From contig NZ_JACOPV010000018.1 of NCBI RefSeq assembly GCF_016881005.1, positions 62,001-126,000 on the forward strand: 64,000 bases of DNA. The letters are read 5' to 3'. The DNA comes from Pseudomonas arcuscaelestis. Its GTDB lineage: Bacteria; Pseudomonadota; Gammaproteobacteria; Pseudomonadales; Pseudomonadaceae. The position numbers were made by a program, and so were the translations under genes. Each line of letters starts with the position of its first letter. Positions within the stretch are counted from its first letter, which is position 1. Below, one piece after another: positions 47,905-56,402 of the stretch. A model generated the notes under the pieces. It saw only the letters and a list, made by a program, of their open reading frames with translations. It did no database searches and had not been told where the DNA came from.

Positions 47905-49301
47905 GCCGCAAGCAACAGCTGCTCCGCCAGCACCGGCGCAACAAGCGGCTGGCGCTGCTGGTCGGCCTGGTGGTGTTGCTTGCACTGGGTATTTTCGTGC
48001 ATTGGTGGTTGCCGCTGTTACTGCTGCCATTGCTGTGGGCTGCACACGAGGCCTGGTTTGCCGACCACTTGTTCTACTCGCCCGGCGAAGACTATCAATA
48101 TGAGTTTCCCCAAGCGTGCGTGGCGCAGCCGGTGGCGCTGGTCGATGGCGTTGTGCGCCTGCAAGCACCCTTGCAACTGGTCGGTGACGAAACCCTGGTC
48201 CTGGCATTGCGCCTGAAAAGCCGCTGGCTTGGCCGCTTCCTCGATCCTGCTGTGGTCGTAGATGACGCCGATTGCCAAACCTTTGAACGGGGTGTGGCCG
48301 GTCTTCGTTATCTGAATCTGACCGGTCTTGGCGAACCACTGGCGGCAGGGTGCCTGCGTTTGCGTGGACGCCATTGTCGCTTGGCTGGTGAAGGGCAACT
48401 GTGGGTTGTTCCAGGTAATGATCTGCGCAAGAAGCGCGTGATGGTTATCGCTCCGCACGCCGATGATGCCGAACTCGCTGCTTTTGGCCTTTATAGCCAG
48501 GCCGAGGAATCCTGGGTGGTGACGCTGACTGCCGGGGAAATCGAGGCAGAGCATTATCAGCAAATGGGCTTGGCTCAGGCTGAGGCTGCTCGATTGAAGG
48601 GCCGTCTGCGTGCCTGGGACAGCATTACCGTGCCACGCTGGGCAGGTGTGCCGGAATCGCAGTGCGTACAGCTAGGTTATTTCTGCTTGCAGCTACCCGC
48701 CATGCAAGCGGCGCCGGATCAGATAGTCCCTTCACGCGAAGCGGGGCTGGACGATATTCGGCTGTTCCGGCAGTTCAATAGCATGACGTTGCCGGCAGAT
48801 GAGAATGGCGCGCCCACCTGGAACAACTTATTGGCCGATTTGCGCGCCTTGCTGCTCAAGGCGCGTCCCCAGGTTCTGGTCATGCCTCATCCGGTTCTTG
48901 ACCCGCATCCCGATCATATCTGCGCCCAGGCCGCTGTGCTCGAAGCGTTGCAAGGGTTGGAGTGGCAGCCGGAAACCATTCTGGGCTACGCCAACCACCT
49001 GCACGACAACGACCGCTGGCCGATGGGTGACAGTGGCGCCGGTATTGCGTTGCCGCCACAGCTTGAGGGTGGGGAAAGTTGGTCTCCCTACAGCCTGACG
49101 CTAGACCTGGCGACTCAGCGTGACAAGGCGATGGCGCTGGGCATGATGCATGACTTGCAACCGCCGGCGCCATTCAAGCGTCGTATACGCCGTCTGCTGC
49201 AACGTTGGCTGGCCGGACGTCGCGCATCACCGTATGGGGAAAACGAGTTTTTCCGTAAAGCGGTACGTCGACATGAATTGTTCTGGCGTCGTGATCTCTA
49301 A
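47901..49301 (+). CDS. dnpA: Membrane-anchored PIG-L family de-N-acetylase (DnpA-like)
   Basis: 466 aa from GTG 47901, giving a GTGA overlap with the preceding stop; an upstream GTG at 47874 would lengthen the overlap to 31 nt and is less likely. Two hydrophobic stretches at about 17-48 after a basic N-terminus anchor it in the inner membrane. PIG-L zinc motif: PHADDAE at 185-191 and HPDH in the later PHPVLDPHPDHI segment. The usual motif is PHPDDE, so Pro and the second position differ. P. aeruginosa DnpA at the same place is an LPS-linked de-N-acetylase affecting fluoroquinolone tolerance. Confidence 0.75.
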   Translation: MSRKQQLLRQHRRNKRLALLVGLVVLLALGIFVHWWLPLLLLPLLWAAHEAWFADHLFYSPGEDYQYEFPQACVAQPVALVDGVVRLQAPLQLVGDETLVLALRLKSRWLGRFLDPAVVVDDADCQTFERGVAGLRYLNLTGLGEPLAAGCLRLRGRHCRLAGEGQLWVVPGNDLRKKRVMVIAPHADDAELAAFGLYSQAEESWVVTLTAGEIEAEHYQQMGLAQAEAARLKGRLRAWDSITVPRWAGVPESQCVQLGYFCLQLPAMQAAPDQIVPSREAGLDDIRLFRQFNSMTLPADENGAPTWNNLLADLRALLLKARPQVLVMPHPVLDPHPDHICAQAAVLEALQGLEWQPETILGYANHLHDNDRWPMGDSGAGIALPPQLEGGESWSPYSLTLDLATQRDKAMALGMMHDLQPPAPFKRRIRRLLQRWLAGRRASPYGENEFFRKAVRRHELFWRRDL

Positions 49302-49349
49302 TCCCGGCGCATGACTGTTAGCGGCCAAGCAAAGGCCGCAAGGAAAACA

Positions 49350-50306
49350 ATGAAAGTTCTATTTCTGGTGCAGAAAGAACAACGGGCAATTCTGGACCGT
49401 CTGTATGACGGTGTCGCAGCCCATTGCGAATGCGATCTGCGCTGGTTGAGCAGTGCCGATCAGCGCAACCTGCGCAGCTATTTCCGTCGCGAAGTCGACG
49501 TCGAAAAGTATGACCGGATCGTGTTCTTCTTGCGCTTCAAGCAAGAGATCCGCCAAGTCGGTTTTATTCAAACGGTGCCCAATCTGGTCATCCTCGAGCA
49601 CGACGCCTATCAGAACTACATCCCGTGCAAATACACCGGCAAGTTCAGTGCGCATTATCGCCAGATGCCCTGGGTGCGGGTGATCAGCTCTGGTTACATG
49701 GTCAGTGAACGCCTTCGCCAGGAAGGCTTCGATGCCGAGTTCGTGCCCAAAGGCTATGATCAGCAACTGCTCGCCGATCAGGGTCGCGAGCGCGACATCG
49801 AACTGGCTTTTGTCGGCAGCACCAACAGTGTTGCCTACAGTGGGCGCAAGGCGTTGCTCGACGAGCTTGCTCAGGTCGAGAACCTGCTGGTAACCCGGAC
49901 CAAGTCCGGCGAAGAGTACTGCGACACGCTGAACCGTATTCGTTTCTTCGTGAGTGCCGATGTTGGTATGGGCGAATACATGATCAAGAACTTCGAGGCA
50001 ATGGCGTGCGGTTGTGTTTTGCTGGCGTTTGATCAGGGTGAAGCAGAGAATCGCGCCTTGGGGTTGCAGGATATGCACAACGTAGTGCTGTATGACAGCA
50101 TTGCAACATTGCAGAAAAAGCTGAAAGTATTGCGCGCTGACCCCGCACTGGTTGAACGTATCGGCATAAACGGTCGTGATCTTGCGGTTTCGCAGTTCAG
50201 TTTCGCCCAAGTGGGCCGTAGTATCGTTGAAAAAATGCAGCCACCTCTGCGTTCCCGTCCAGCCTTGACCGGTTGGCAGCGCTTGCGCTTGAGACTGGGC
50301 ATCTAA
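49350..50306 (+). CDS. CgeB-like glycosyltransferase (position of Ssg)
   Basis: 318 aa from ATG 49350 with AGGA 6 nt upstream; a more distal ATG at 49311 lacks a ribosome site. The C-terminal half has the GT-B donor site (MIKNFEAMACGCVLLAFDQGE) and ends with a helix of FAQVGRSIVEKM; the N-terminal part is Rossmann-like. This is a family-1 type transferase. In P. aeruginosa the gene beside dnpA is ssg, needed for LPS core and O-antigen, which fits, but I call the identity from position only. Confidence 0.7.
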   Translation: MKVLFLVQKEQRAILDRLYDGVAAHCECDLRWLSSADQRNLRSYFRREVDVEKYDRIVFFLRFKQEIRQVGFIQTVPNLVILEHDAYQNYIPCKYTGKFSAHYRQMPWVRVISSGYMVSERLRQEGFDAEFVPKGYDQQLLADQGRERDIELAFVGSTNSVAYSGRKALLDELAQVENLLVTRTKSGEEYCDTLNRIRFFVSADVGMGEYMIKNFEAMACGCVLLAFDQGEAENRALGLQDMHNVVLYDSIATLQKKLKVLRADPALVERIGINGRDLAVSQFSFAQVGRSIVEKMQPPLRSRPALTGWQRLRLRLGI

Positions 50307-50370
50307 GCCGTCCGTCCCGTACGCGGGATGTGGTCTTGAGCAATTGAATACAGAAGATGGAGACACTCCG

Positions 50371-51144
50371 GTGCAATTCAGTGACAACAGTGATGTAACC
50401 CTGGTGGTTACCAGTTGCGGGCGCTTCGATCTGCTCAAGCTTACGCTTGAGAGCTTCGATCGCTTCAATACTGCACCGATCCGCGAAGTGTTCATCACCG
50501 AGGACTCGGGCGATGACGCGGTCCATCAGGCTATTCCCGAGCACTGGAAGCCTCATTGCAAAGTGTTCGTCAATCGCCCCAAGCTGGGGCAATTGGCGTC
50601 GATCGACCTTGCTTATGAACAGGTGAAAACCCACTACATCTTTCACTGTGAAGATGATTGGGAGTTTTATCGCCCAGGGTTTGTCGAGGATTCTCGCAAC
50701 ATTCTCGAAGTCAGCCCGCACTTGCTGCAGGTCTGGCTGCGCAGCTACGCGCACGACTTGAAGATACACAGCCCTTACCTGCATCTGGGTGAGCGTCAGT
50801 TCATTGCCGGTGTTGCCTGTTATCCAATGTTGTCGGATAAGCCGGAATGGCAAAGCTTTTCATTGAACCCAGGTTTGCGTCGGTTGAGCGATTATCAGCG
50901 TTGCGCCCCTTTTACCTCCTACTCCGGTGAAAAGGCGATATCGAAACGCTACGCAGAGCTGAATCTTACTGCGGTCAGCCTTGAGGCCGATGCGGTGCTG
51001 CACACAGGCTTTGGCGCGCATATCGGTTTGCCCGAAGAGCGTCGGCGGAAAAAACAGCGCCGCAAACGTGATCGGATCAAGCTTCTCTTGACCCTGGTGG
51101 TCGGAGTGATTCTAGGCGTGGGTGTCGGCTTTTTCGCACATTGA
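50371..51144 (+). CDS. GT2-type glycosyltransferase with C-terminal membrane anchor
   Basis: 257 aa from GTG 50371 with GGAG 8 nt upstream; the upstream TTG at 50344 has no such site. GT-A fold: DVTLVVTSCGRFDLLKLTLESF, with the DxD-like EDDWEFY at about residues 90-96. The C-terminus RRRKKQRRKRDRIKLLLTLVVGVILGVGVGFFAH is a positive patch plus one membrane helix, an unusual tail-anchored layout. It would add a sugar to the LPS core at the cytosolic membrane face. It ends 9 bp before a convergent gene. No family name recognised. Confidence 0.65.
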   Translation: MQFSDNSDVTLVVTSCGRFDLLKLTLESFDRFNTAPIREVFITEDSGDDAVHQAIPEHWKPHCKVFVNRPKLGQLASIDLAYEQVKTHYIFHCEDDWEFYRPGFVEDSRNILEVSPHLLQVWLRSYAHDLKIHSPYLHLGERQFIAGVACYPMLSDKPEWQSFSLNPGLRRLSDYQRCAPFTSYSGEKAISKRYAELNLTAVSLEADAVLHTGFGAHIGLPEERRRKKQRRKRDRIKLLLTLVVGVILGVGVGFFAH

Positions 51145-51153
51145 CCCTGGATG

Positions 51154-51756
51154 TCAGCCCAGTAAGGCGCGTTCCAATTCTGCCAGTGGGAACTGATCTT
51201 CAAGGCGTTCGCGGGCAATGTAGCGGGCGAAGTGTTGTACGTTGCGCTTGATCATGCGGCTGGAAAGCGGCGCACGCATGAAGCGCATGTCGGCGACATC
51301 GATCAGGCCCATCTCCTGCTCTGGCGTCACGACAATGTTACCCAGGTGCAACGAGCGGAAGTAAATCCCCGACTGGTGCAGTTTGCGCACCAGGCCAATC
51401 AGCTCCGGAAGGCGCTCTTGCCAACTGAATCCGGCTTTGCGAGACAGCTGGCTAAGGGTTTCACCGGGCAGTGGGTGGTACAGCACCGCTGTCATTCCGG
51501 GCGCGTCCAGTTTGTAATACTTCAAAACCTTCAGCGTAGGGATGCCTTTTTTCTCGAGCTGCACTGCGTTGTCGATGAAACGCTGGGAGTAAGGCCGCAG
51601 CAAGGCAGATGAAATCAAGCGCTTGCGCCTGAAAAGCTTAAGAATGTTGCCGTCGTTAAGCAGGTACACTTTGGCGCCGTAGCTGTCAGCCTCCAGCACC
51701 TGGGCGCCAAGGATGAGTTTGTCGAGGTCGACCTGGTGTAGACGGGAACAATGCAT
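51154..51756 (-). CDS. Protein-kinase-fold LPS protein with degenerate catalytic loop
   Basis: 200 aa from ATG 51756; longer frames upstream enter the msbA promoter. A small kinase-like fold: Gly-poor N-terminus with Lys40 (NILKLFRRK), catalytic-loop equivalent FRSLHLGN at 133-140, and a DVADM segment at 153 as metal-binding Asp. Instead of H-R-D the loop reads F-R-S: the catalytic Asp is Ser135, while Asn140 remains. Lipopolysaccharide kinases such as WaaP keep the Asp. It is convergent with the GT2 gene and divergent from msbA, the position of P. aeruginosa PA4998. Confidence 0.7.
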   Translation of the reverse strand: MHCSRLHQVDLDKLILGAQVLEADSYGAKVYLLNDGNILKLFRRKRLISSALLRPYSQRFIDNAVQLEKKGIPTLKVLKYYKLDAPGMTAVLYHPLPGETLSQLSRKAGFSWQERLPELIGLVRKLHQSGIYFRSLHLGNIVVTPEQEMGLIDVADMRFMRAPLSSRMIKRNVQHFARYIARERLEDQFPLAELERALLG

Positions 51757-51974
51757 GGAGAGTGGCCTTGCCAACGGGCTAGCAAAAGGACCGGCAATAA
51801 TGCCGAAATTTTTCCGGATGTACCATGCCGGTGTTATGGAAACGACGAGGGTGCGGGTGATGCAAGCAAGGCTCACGCCTCGGTTGTCGCCTGTTTACCT
51901 CTGATATGGCCAGGATGCATGCCCGTTGACCGGGCTGTGATAAAATTTCCGGTTCAATCTGAACAGCGAGCTCG

Positions 51975-53792
51975 ATGATGGCCGAAACACCGCTAAACGC
52001 GGAGCAGCAGAGCAGCTCCAGCCTGAAAATCTACTTTCGGCTTTTGAGCTATGTGAAACCGTACATCGGCATTTTTGCGCTGAGTATCCTCGGTTTCGTC
52101 ATCTTTGCCTCGACCCAGCCGATGCTGGCCGGGATTCTCAAGTATTTCGTCGACGGCCTGAGCAACCCTCAGGCGGTATTGTTTCCCAATGTTCCTTACC
52201 TGCGCGACCTGCAGTTGCTGCAGGCGGTGCCGCTGCTGATCGTACTGATCGCGGCCTGGCAGGGGCTGGGTTCGTTCCTGGGTAACTACTTCCTGGCCAA
52301 GGTCTCGTTGGGGCTGGTGCATGATCTGCGTGTCGAGTTGTTCAACAAGTTGCTGGTGCTGCCCAACCGTTACTTCGACAACCATAACTCCGGCCACCTG
52401 ATCTCGCGCATCACCTTCAACGTGACCATGGTCACCGGTGCTGCGACGGACGCTATCAAGGTAGTGATCCGCGAAGGCCTGACCGTGGTCTTCCTGTTCA
52501 TTTACCTGCTGTGGATGAACTGGAAGCTTACCCTGGTGATGCTGGCAATCCTGCCAATCATTGCCGTGATGGTCGGCAGTGCCAGCAAGAAATTCCGCAA
52601 GCAGAGCAAGAAGATTCAGGTGGCGATGGGGGACGTGACGCACGTCGCGTCCGAAACCATCCAGGGTTATCGCGTGGTACGCAGCTTTGGTGGTGAAAAC
52701 TACGAGCAGCAGCGTTTCGCCAACGCCAGTCAGAGCAATACCGACAAACAATTGCGCATGACCAAGACCGGGGCGGTGTATACACCGATGCTGCAGTTGG
52801 TGATTTATACCGCGATGGCTACATTGATGTTTCTGGTACTGTTCCTGCGTGGCGATGCCACGGCGGGTGATCTGGTTGCGTACATTACTGCCGCGGGTCT
52901 GTTGCCCAAGCCGATTCGACAGCTGTCGGAAGTCAGCTCGACCATCCAGAAGGGTCTGGCCGGCGCTGAAAGTATCTTCGAGCAGTTGGATGAAAGCCCG
53001 GAGATCGATAACGGTACGGTAGAGCTGGAGCGGGTAGAGGGGCGCCTTGAAGTGCGCAACCTGAGTTTCACCTATCCAGGCACAGAGCGTCAGGTACTGA
53101 CCGACATTTCCTTTACTGCAGAGCCGGGGCAGATGATCGCACTGGTCGGCCGTTCAGGCAGTGGCAAGTCCACACTGGCGGGGTTGATTCCGCGCTTCTA
53201 CCACCATGACCAGGGGCAGATCCTCCTCGATGGCGTCGAAATCGAGGACTACCGTCTGCGTAACCTGCGCCGCCATGTTTCGCAGGTAACCCAGCATGTG
53301 ACCCTGTTCAACGACACCGTGGCCAATAACATTGCCTATGGCGACCTGGCCGGTGCGCCGCGTGCCGATATCGAGGCCGCCGCCGCCGATGCCTATGCCA
53401 AGGAGTTTATCGACCAGTTGCCTCAGGGCTTCGATACCCAGGTCGGTGAGAACGGGGTGCTGCTTTCCGGTGGCCAGCGCCAGCGCCTGGCGATTGCCCG
53501 GGCGCTGCTCAAGAACGCGCCGCTGCTGATCCTCGACGAGGCCACCTCGGCGCTCGATACAGAATCGGAGCGGCATATTCAGGCTGCGCTCGACCATGTA
53601 ATGAAAGGACGAACTACACTGGTCATCGCTCACCGCTTATCGACCATTGAAAAGGCCGACATGATCCTGGTAATGGATCAGGGCAAGCTGGTCGAGCGTG
53701 GCACGCATGCCGAGTTGCTGGCCGCCAACGGCTACTATGCCCGGCTGCATGCGATGGGCCTGGACGAACCGGCCAAGGCTGACATTACCTGA
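51975..53792 (+). CDS. msbA: Lipid A export ABC transporter MsbA
   Basis: 605 aa (a second ATG follows directly). Fused permease and ATPase: six membrane helices in residues about 30-340, then the nucleotide-binding domain with Walker A GRSGSGKS, the signature LSGGQRQR, Walker B LLILDEATS and an AHRLST switch His. Works as a homodimer flipping core-lipid A across the inner membrane. Its position after the LPS core operon and before hldE is the standard Pseudomonas arrangement. Ribosome site is weak (GAG near the ATG). Confidence 0.96.
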   Translation: MMAETPLNAEQQSSSSLKIYFRLLSYVKPYIGIFALSILGFVIFASTQPMLAGILKYFVDGLSNPQAVLFPNVPYLRDLQLLQAVPLLIVLIAAWQGLGSFLGNYFLAKVSLGLVHDLRVELFNKLLVLPNRYFDNHNSGHLISRITFNVTMVTGAATDAIKVVIREGLTVVFLFIYLLWMNWKLTLVMLAILPIIAVMVGSASKKFRKQSKKIQVAMGDVTHVASETIQGYRVVRSFGGENYEQQRFANASQSNTDKQLRMTKTGAVYTPMLQLVIYTAMATLMFLVLFLRGDATAGDLVAYITAAGLLPKPIRQLSEVSSTIQKGLAGAESIFEQLDESPEIDNGTVELERVEGRLEVRNLSFTYPGTERQVLTDISFTAEPGQMIALVGRSGSGKSTLAGLIPRFYHHDQGQILLDGVEIEDYRLRNLRRHVSQVTQHVTLFNDTVANNIAYGDLAGAPRADIEAAAADAYAKEFIDQLPQGFDTQVGENGVLLSGGQRQRLAIARALLKNAPLLILDEATSALDTESERHIQAALDHVMKGRTTLVIAHRLSTIEKADMILVMDQGKLVERGTHAELLAANGYYARLHAMGLDEPAKADIT

Positions 53793-53800
53793 GCCTGTTG

Positions 53801-53823
53801 CCGGAACCCGCCCCGGGTTCCGG
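53801..53823 (+). terminator. Perfect GC-rich hairpin after msbA
   Basis: CCGGAACCCG and CGGGTTCCGG are exact 10-bp arms with a CCC loop, starting 8 bp past the msbA stop. No U run follows, so transcription may continue in part into hldE. Confidence 0.6.
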
Positions 53824-53923
53824 CAGACTTCCTGCAATAGCTTGTCAGAAAGGCGGTAATCAAGCCTTTGCCTTGCCTGTGCTAATATCCTGCCCCTGTT
53901 AATTTTGTATATATGGGTTGCCC

Positions 53924-55345
53924 ATGAAGTTGTCCATGCCGCGTTTCGATCAAGCCCCGGTACTGGTAGTGGGCGATGTTATGCTCGACCGCTACTGGCA
54001 TGGCGGTACCTCTAGGATTTCGCCTGAAGCGCCGGTACCGGTGGTCAAGGTCGAACAGATCGAGGACCGTCCTGGTGGTGCGGCCAACGTTGCGTTGAAC
54101 ATCGCCGCCCTGGGTGCTCCAGCAGCACTGGTCGGGGTTACCGGTCAGGACGAGGCTGCCGATAGCCTCGCCAACAGCCTGCAAGCAGCAGGTGTACGCT
54201 CGATTTTCCAGCGCATTGCGCACCAGCCGACCATCGTTAAGCTGCGGGTCATGAGCCGGCATCAGCAATTGCTGCGCATCGATTTTGAAGAGCCTTTCGC
54301 CACCGATCCGCTGTCGCTGGGCGCCGAAGTCGATAACCTGCTTGATGGCGTCAAGGTCCTGGTGCTGTCGGACTACGGCAAAGGCGCACTGAAAAACCAT
54401 CAAAGCCTGATCGAGGCAGCCCGGGCCCGAGGGATTCCGGTGTTGGCCGATCCCAAGGGCAAGGATTTCTCGATCTATCGCGGTGCGAGCCTGATCACCC
54501 CGAACCTCAGCGAATTCGAAACCATCGTCGGTCGTTGCGCCGATGAAGCGGAACTGGTGGCCAAGGGCGGCCAGTTGATGCGCGAGCTAGACCTGGGTGC
54601 CCTGCTGGTAACCCGCGGCGAGCACGGCATGACCCTGTTGCGTCCCGAGCATCCGGCCCTGCACCTGCCAGCCCGTGCTCGTGAAGTCTTCGACGTCACC
54701 GGTGCCGGTGATACCGTGATTTCGACCCTGGCTGCTGCTATTGCTGCCGGTGAAGAGCTGCCCCATGCCGTGGGGCTGGCCAACCTGGCCGCCGGCATCG
54801 TGGTTGGCAAGCTCGGTACGGCTGCAATCAGTGCACCTGAGCTGCGTCGCGCCATTCAGCGTGAAGAAGGCTCCGAGCGTGGTGTGCTCAGTCTCGACCA
54901 GCTTCTGCTGGCCATAGACGACGCCCGTGCGCACAAAGAGAAGATTGTCTTCACCAATGGTTGCTTCGATATCCTCCACGCCGGTCATGTGACCTATCTG
55001 GAGCAGGCACGGGCCCAGGGCGATCGACTGATCGTTGCGGTTAACGACGATGCTTCGGTAAGCCGTCTGAAGGGCCCAGGGCGTCCCATCAACAGCGTTG
55101 ATCGGCGCATGGCAGTCCTGGCTGGCCTGGGTGCAGTGGACTGGGTTATCAGCTTCCCTGAAGGTACTCCGGAAAACCTGCTTAGCCAGGTCAAGCCAGA
55201 TGTGCTGGTCAAGGGTGGCGACTACGGGATCGACCAGGTGGTAGGTGCCGATATCGTCAATGCCTATGGCGGCACCGTGAAGGTACTGGGCTTGGTTGAG
55301 AACAGCTCGACCACGGCCATCGTCGAGAAAATTCGCAAGAACTAG
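53924..55345 (+). CDS. hldE: Bifunctional heptose-7-phosphate kinase / heptose-1-phosphate adenylyltransferase
   Basis: 473 aa from ATG 53924; a TTG two codons earlier is unlikely. The N-terminal ribokinase-like half ends with the active DVTGAGDTV anion hole. The C-terminal half has [14 protein letters not shown] (HxGH nucleotidyltransferase motif) and [12 protein letters not shown]. Makes ADP-heptose precursors for the inner LPS core in the cytosol. The gap after msbA is 131 bp and holds a hairpin, so it may also have its own promoter; TAATAT at 53883 is a possible -10. Confidence 0.95.
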   Translation: MKLSMPRFDQAPVLVVGDVMLDRYWHGGTSRISPEAPVPVVKVEQIEDRPGGAANVALNIAALGAPAALVGVTGQDEAADSLANSLQAAGVRSIFQRIAHQPTIVKLRVMSRHQQLLRIDFEEPFATDPLSLGAEVDNLLDGVKVLVLSDYGKGALKNHQSLIEAARARGIPVLADPKGKDFSIYRGASLITPNLSEFETIVGRCADEAELVAKGGQLMRELDLGALLVTRGEHGMTLLRPEHPALHLPARAREVFDVTGAGDTVISTLAAAIAAGEELPHAVGLANLAAGIVVGKLGTAAISAPELRRAIQREEGSERGVLSLDQLLLAIDDARAHKEKIVFTNGCFDILHAGHVTYLEQARAQGDRLIVAVNDDASVSRLKGPGRPINSVDRRMAVLAGLGAVDWVISFPEGTPENLLSQVKPDVLVKGGDYGIDQVVGADIVNAYGGTVKVLGLVENSSTTAIVEKIRKN

Positions 55346-55361
55346 GTCGCGGCATCGGCCG

Positions 55362-55398
55362 CAAAAAAAGTAACGGATTCTGACCAGAACCGTTACTT
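55362..55398 (-). terminator. Rho-independent terminator of the minus-strand Nudix-like gene
   Basis: On the minus strand AAGTAACGG/CCGTTACTT arms enclose a short TTCT/AGAA extension, followed by TTTTTTT. The stem starts inside the stop codon of the gene at 55393-56355. On the plus strand it lies 23 nt past the hldE stop and may also block that direction. Confidence 0.75.
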
Positions 55399-56355
55399 GC
55401 CAAGTCCCCCGCGCGCCAGTTGCAACAGTTCCCTCGCCTTGCCCGTCAGCCGTTGTAAACCGCTGTCGGGTTTTGGCGCCGCCAGTCCTTGCTGGCTGAC
55501 CCAATCCTTCCAGCGAATTCGCTCATCCCTGACCAGCCAGCCTTCCTGCCGGGCAAAACTCTCGGCCAGGTGAACACCACGCGTGCTGGCGGGCAGCAAG
55601 CGGTCTTTTTTCAAGGTGTACAGTTCGGCGCGTGGGCGCCCGTCTTCCAGAGGCATCAGGTACAGGTCTGGGCGTGAACGGTTGAGACGGGCGACAAGCT
55701 GATCGCCCTCGAGGCGTTCGTCGACATGAAACAGGCTCAAGGATTTGGCTTCGCGCGGCACCTGCAGGCGCAAGTCATAGATCAACTGTAACGACGCGGT
55801 GGGCAAGTGCACGTATGCGCGCGGCCGCTCCAGCAGTTGCAGGTTGGCGCAATGCACAGGCCTTGCCGCGCCAGAGTGCGGTGTCAGGACGAAAGGCAGC
55901 GCCTCGCGATAATGCAGGGCGTCAGCATAGGGCGCCGGCAGCCAGGTTTCGTTGAAACGGCCACCCAGCCAGCCTTCTGGGGTTTCCAGCAGGCATTCTT
56001 CAGCGACCTCTTGGATGGCGGTGTGCAGCGGCAGGTTCAACTCCTGGGCCGGCACATAGCCAGAAATCAGCTTGAGCACGACGTCCCCCCGATCCTGGCG
56101 GCGCTGGCGTACCAGTACCCAGTAATCGCGGTTCTGCCAGTGCAAGGTCAGGCGCACGGAAACCCCCAGGTTGGCTAACTCGACAGCAAAACGCTGGTTG
56201 TCGGCCAGGTGGATCTGTTTGCGCCGTTGCTGGGTCTGGGCGAAGTTCAGCGGCATGCCGATGCTCTGGTAGCTCAGGCCTTCGGGACTGGCCTCGACGT
56301 GCAGCGGCAGGGTTTTGAAGTTGCTCGGGTTCTTGCGGATCAGCGTTCGCGGCAT
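55393..56355 (-). CDS. Conserved protein with degenerate Nudix-like motif
   Basis: 320 aa with AAGGAG 5 nt before the ATG. Residues about 110-121 (LHTAIQEVAEEC) resemble the Nudix box A..RE..EE.G, but the Arg is Gln and the Gly is Cys, so hydrolase activity is doubtful. No Walker motifs exist; some databases name this family as a metal ABC transporter ATPase, which the sequence does not support. No signal peptide or membrane helix. Function unknown. It sits between hldE (convergent) and an oxidoreductase pair on the same strand. Confidence 0.7.
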   Translation of the reverse strand: MPRTLIRKNPSNFKTLPLHVEASPEGLSYQSIGMPLNFAQTQQRRKQIHLADNQRFAVELANLGVSVRLTLHWQNRDYWVLVRQRRQDRGDVVLKLISGYVPAQELNLPLHTAIQEVAEECLLETPEGWLGGRFNETWLPAPYADALHYREALPFVLTPHSGAARPVHCANLQLLERPRAYVHLPTASLQLIYDLRLQVPREAKSLSLFHVDERLEGDQLVARLNRSRPDLYLMPLEDGRPRAELYTLKKDRLLPASTRGVHLAESFARQEGWLVRDERIRWKDWVSQQGLAAPKPDSGLQRLTGKARELLQLARGGLGK

Positions 56356-56402
56356 GTCGGCTCCTTCTTGCGTTGGGGTCGGCCGCGACGGCGGCGTTGG
56401 CG

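Noticed and set aside
50344-50370. TTG start for the GT2 gene
   Set aside because: GTG 50371 has GGAG at ideal spacing and the family fold begins just after it.
55362-55398. Terminator of hldE on the plus strand
   Set aside because: The hairpin has its T run on the minus-strand side only, so it primarily ends the Nudix-like gene.
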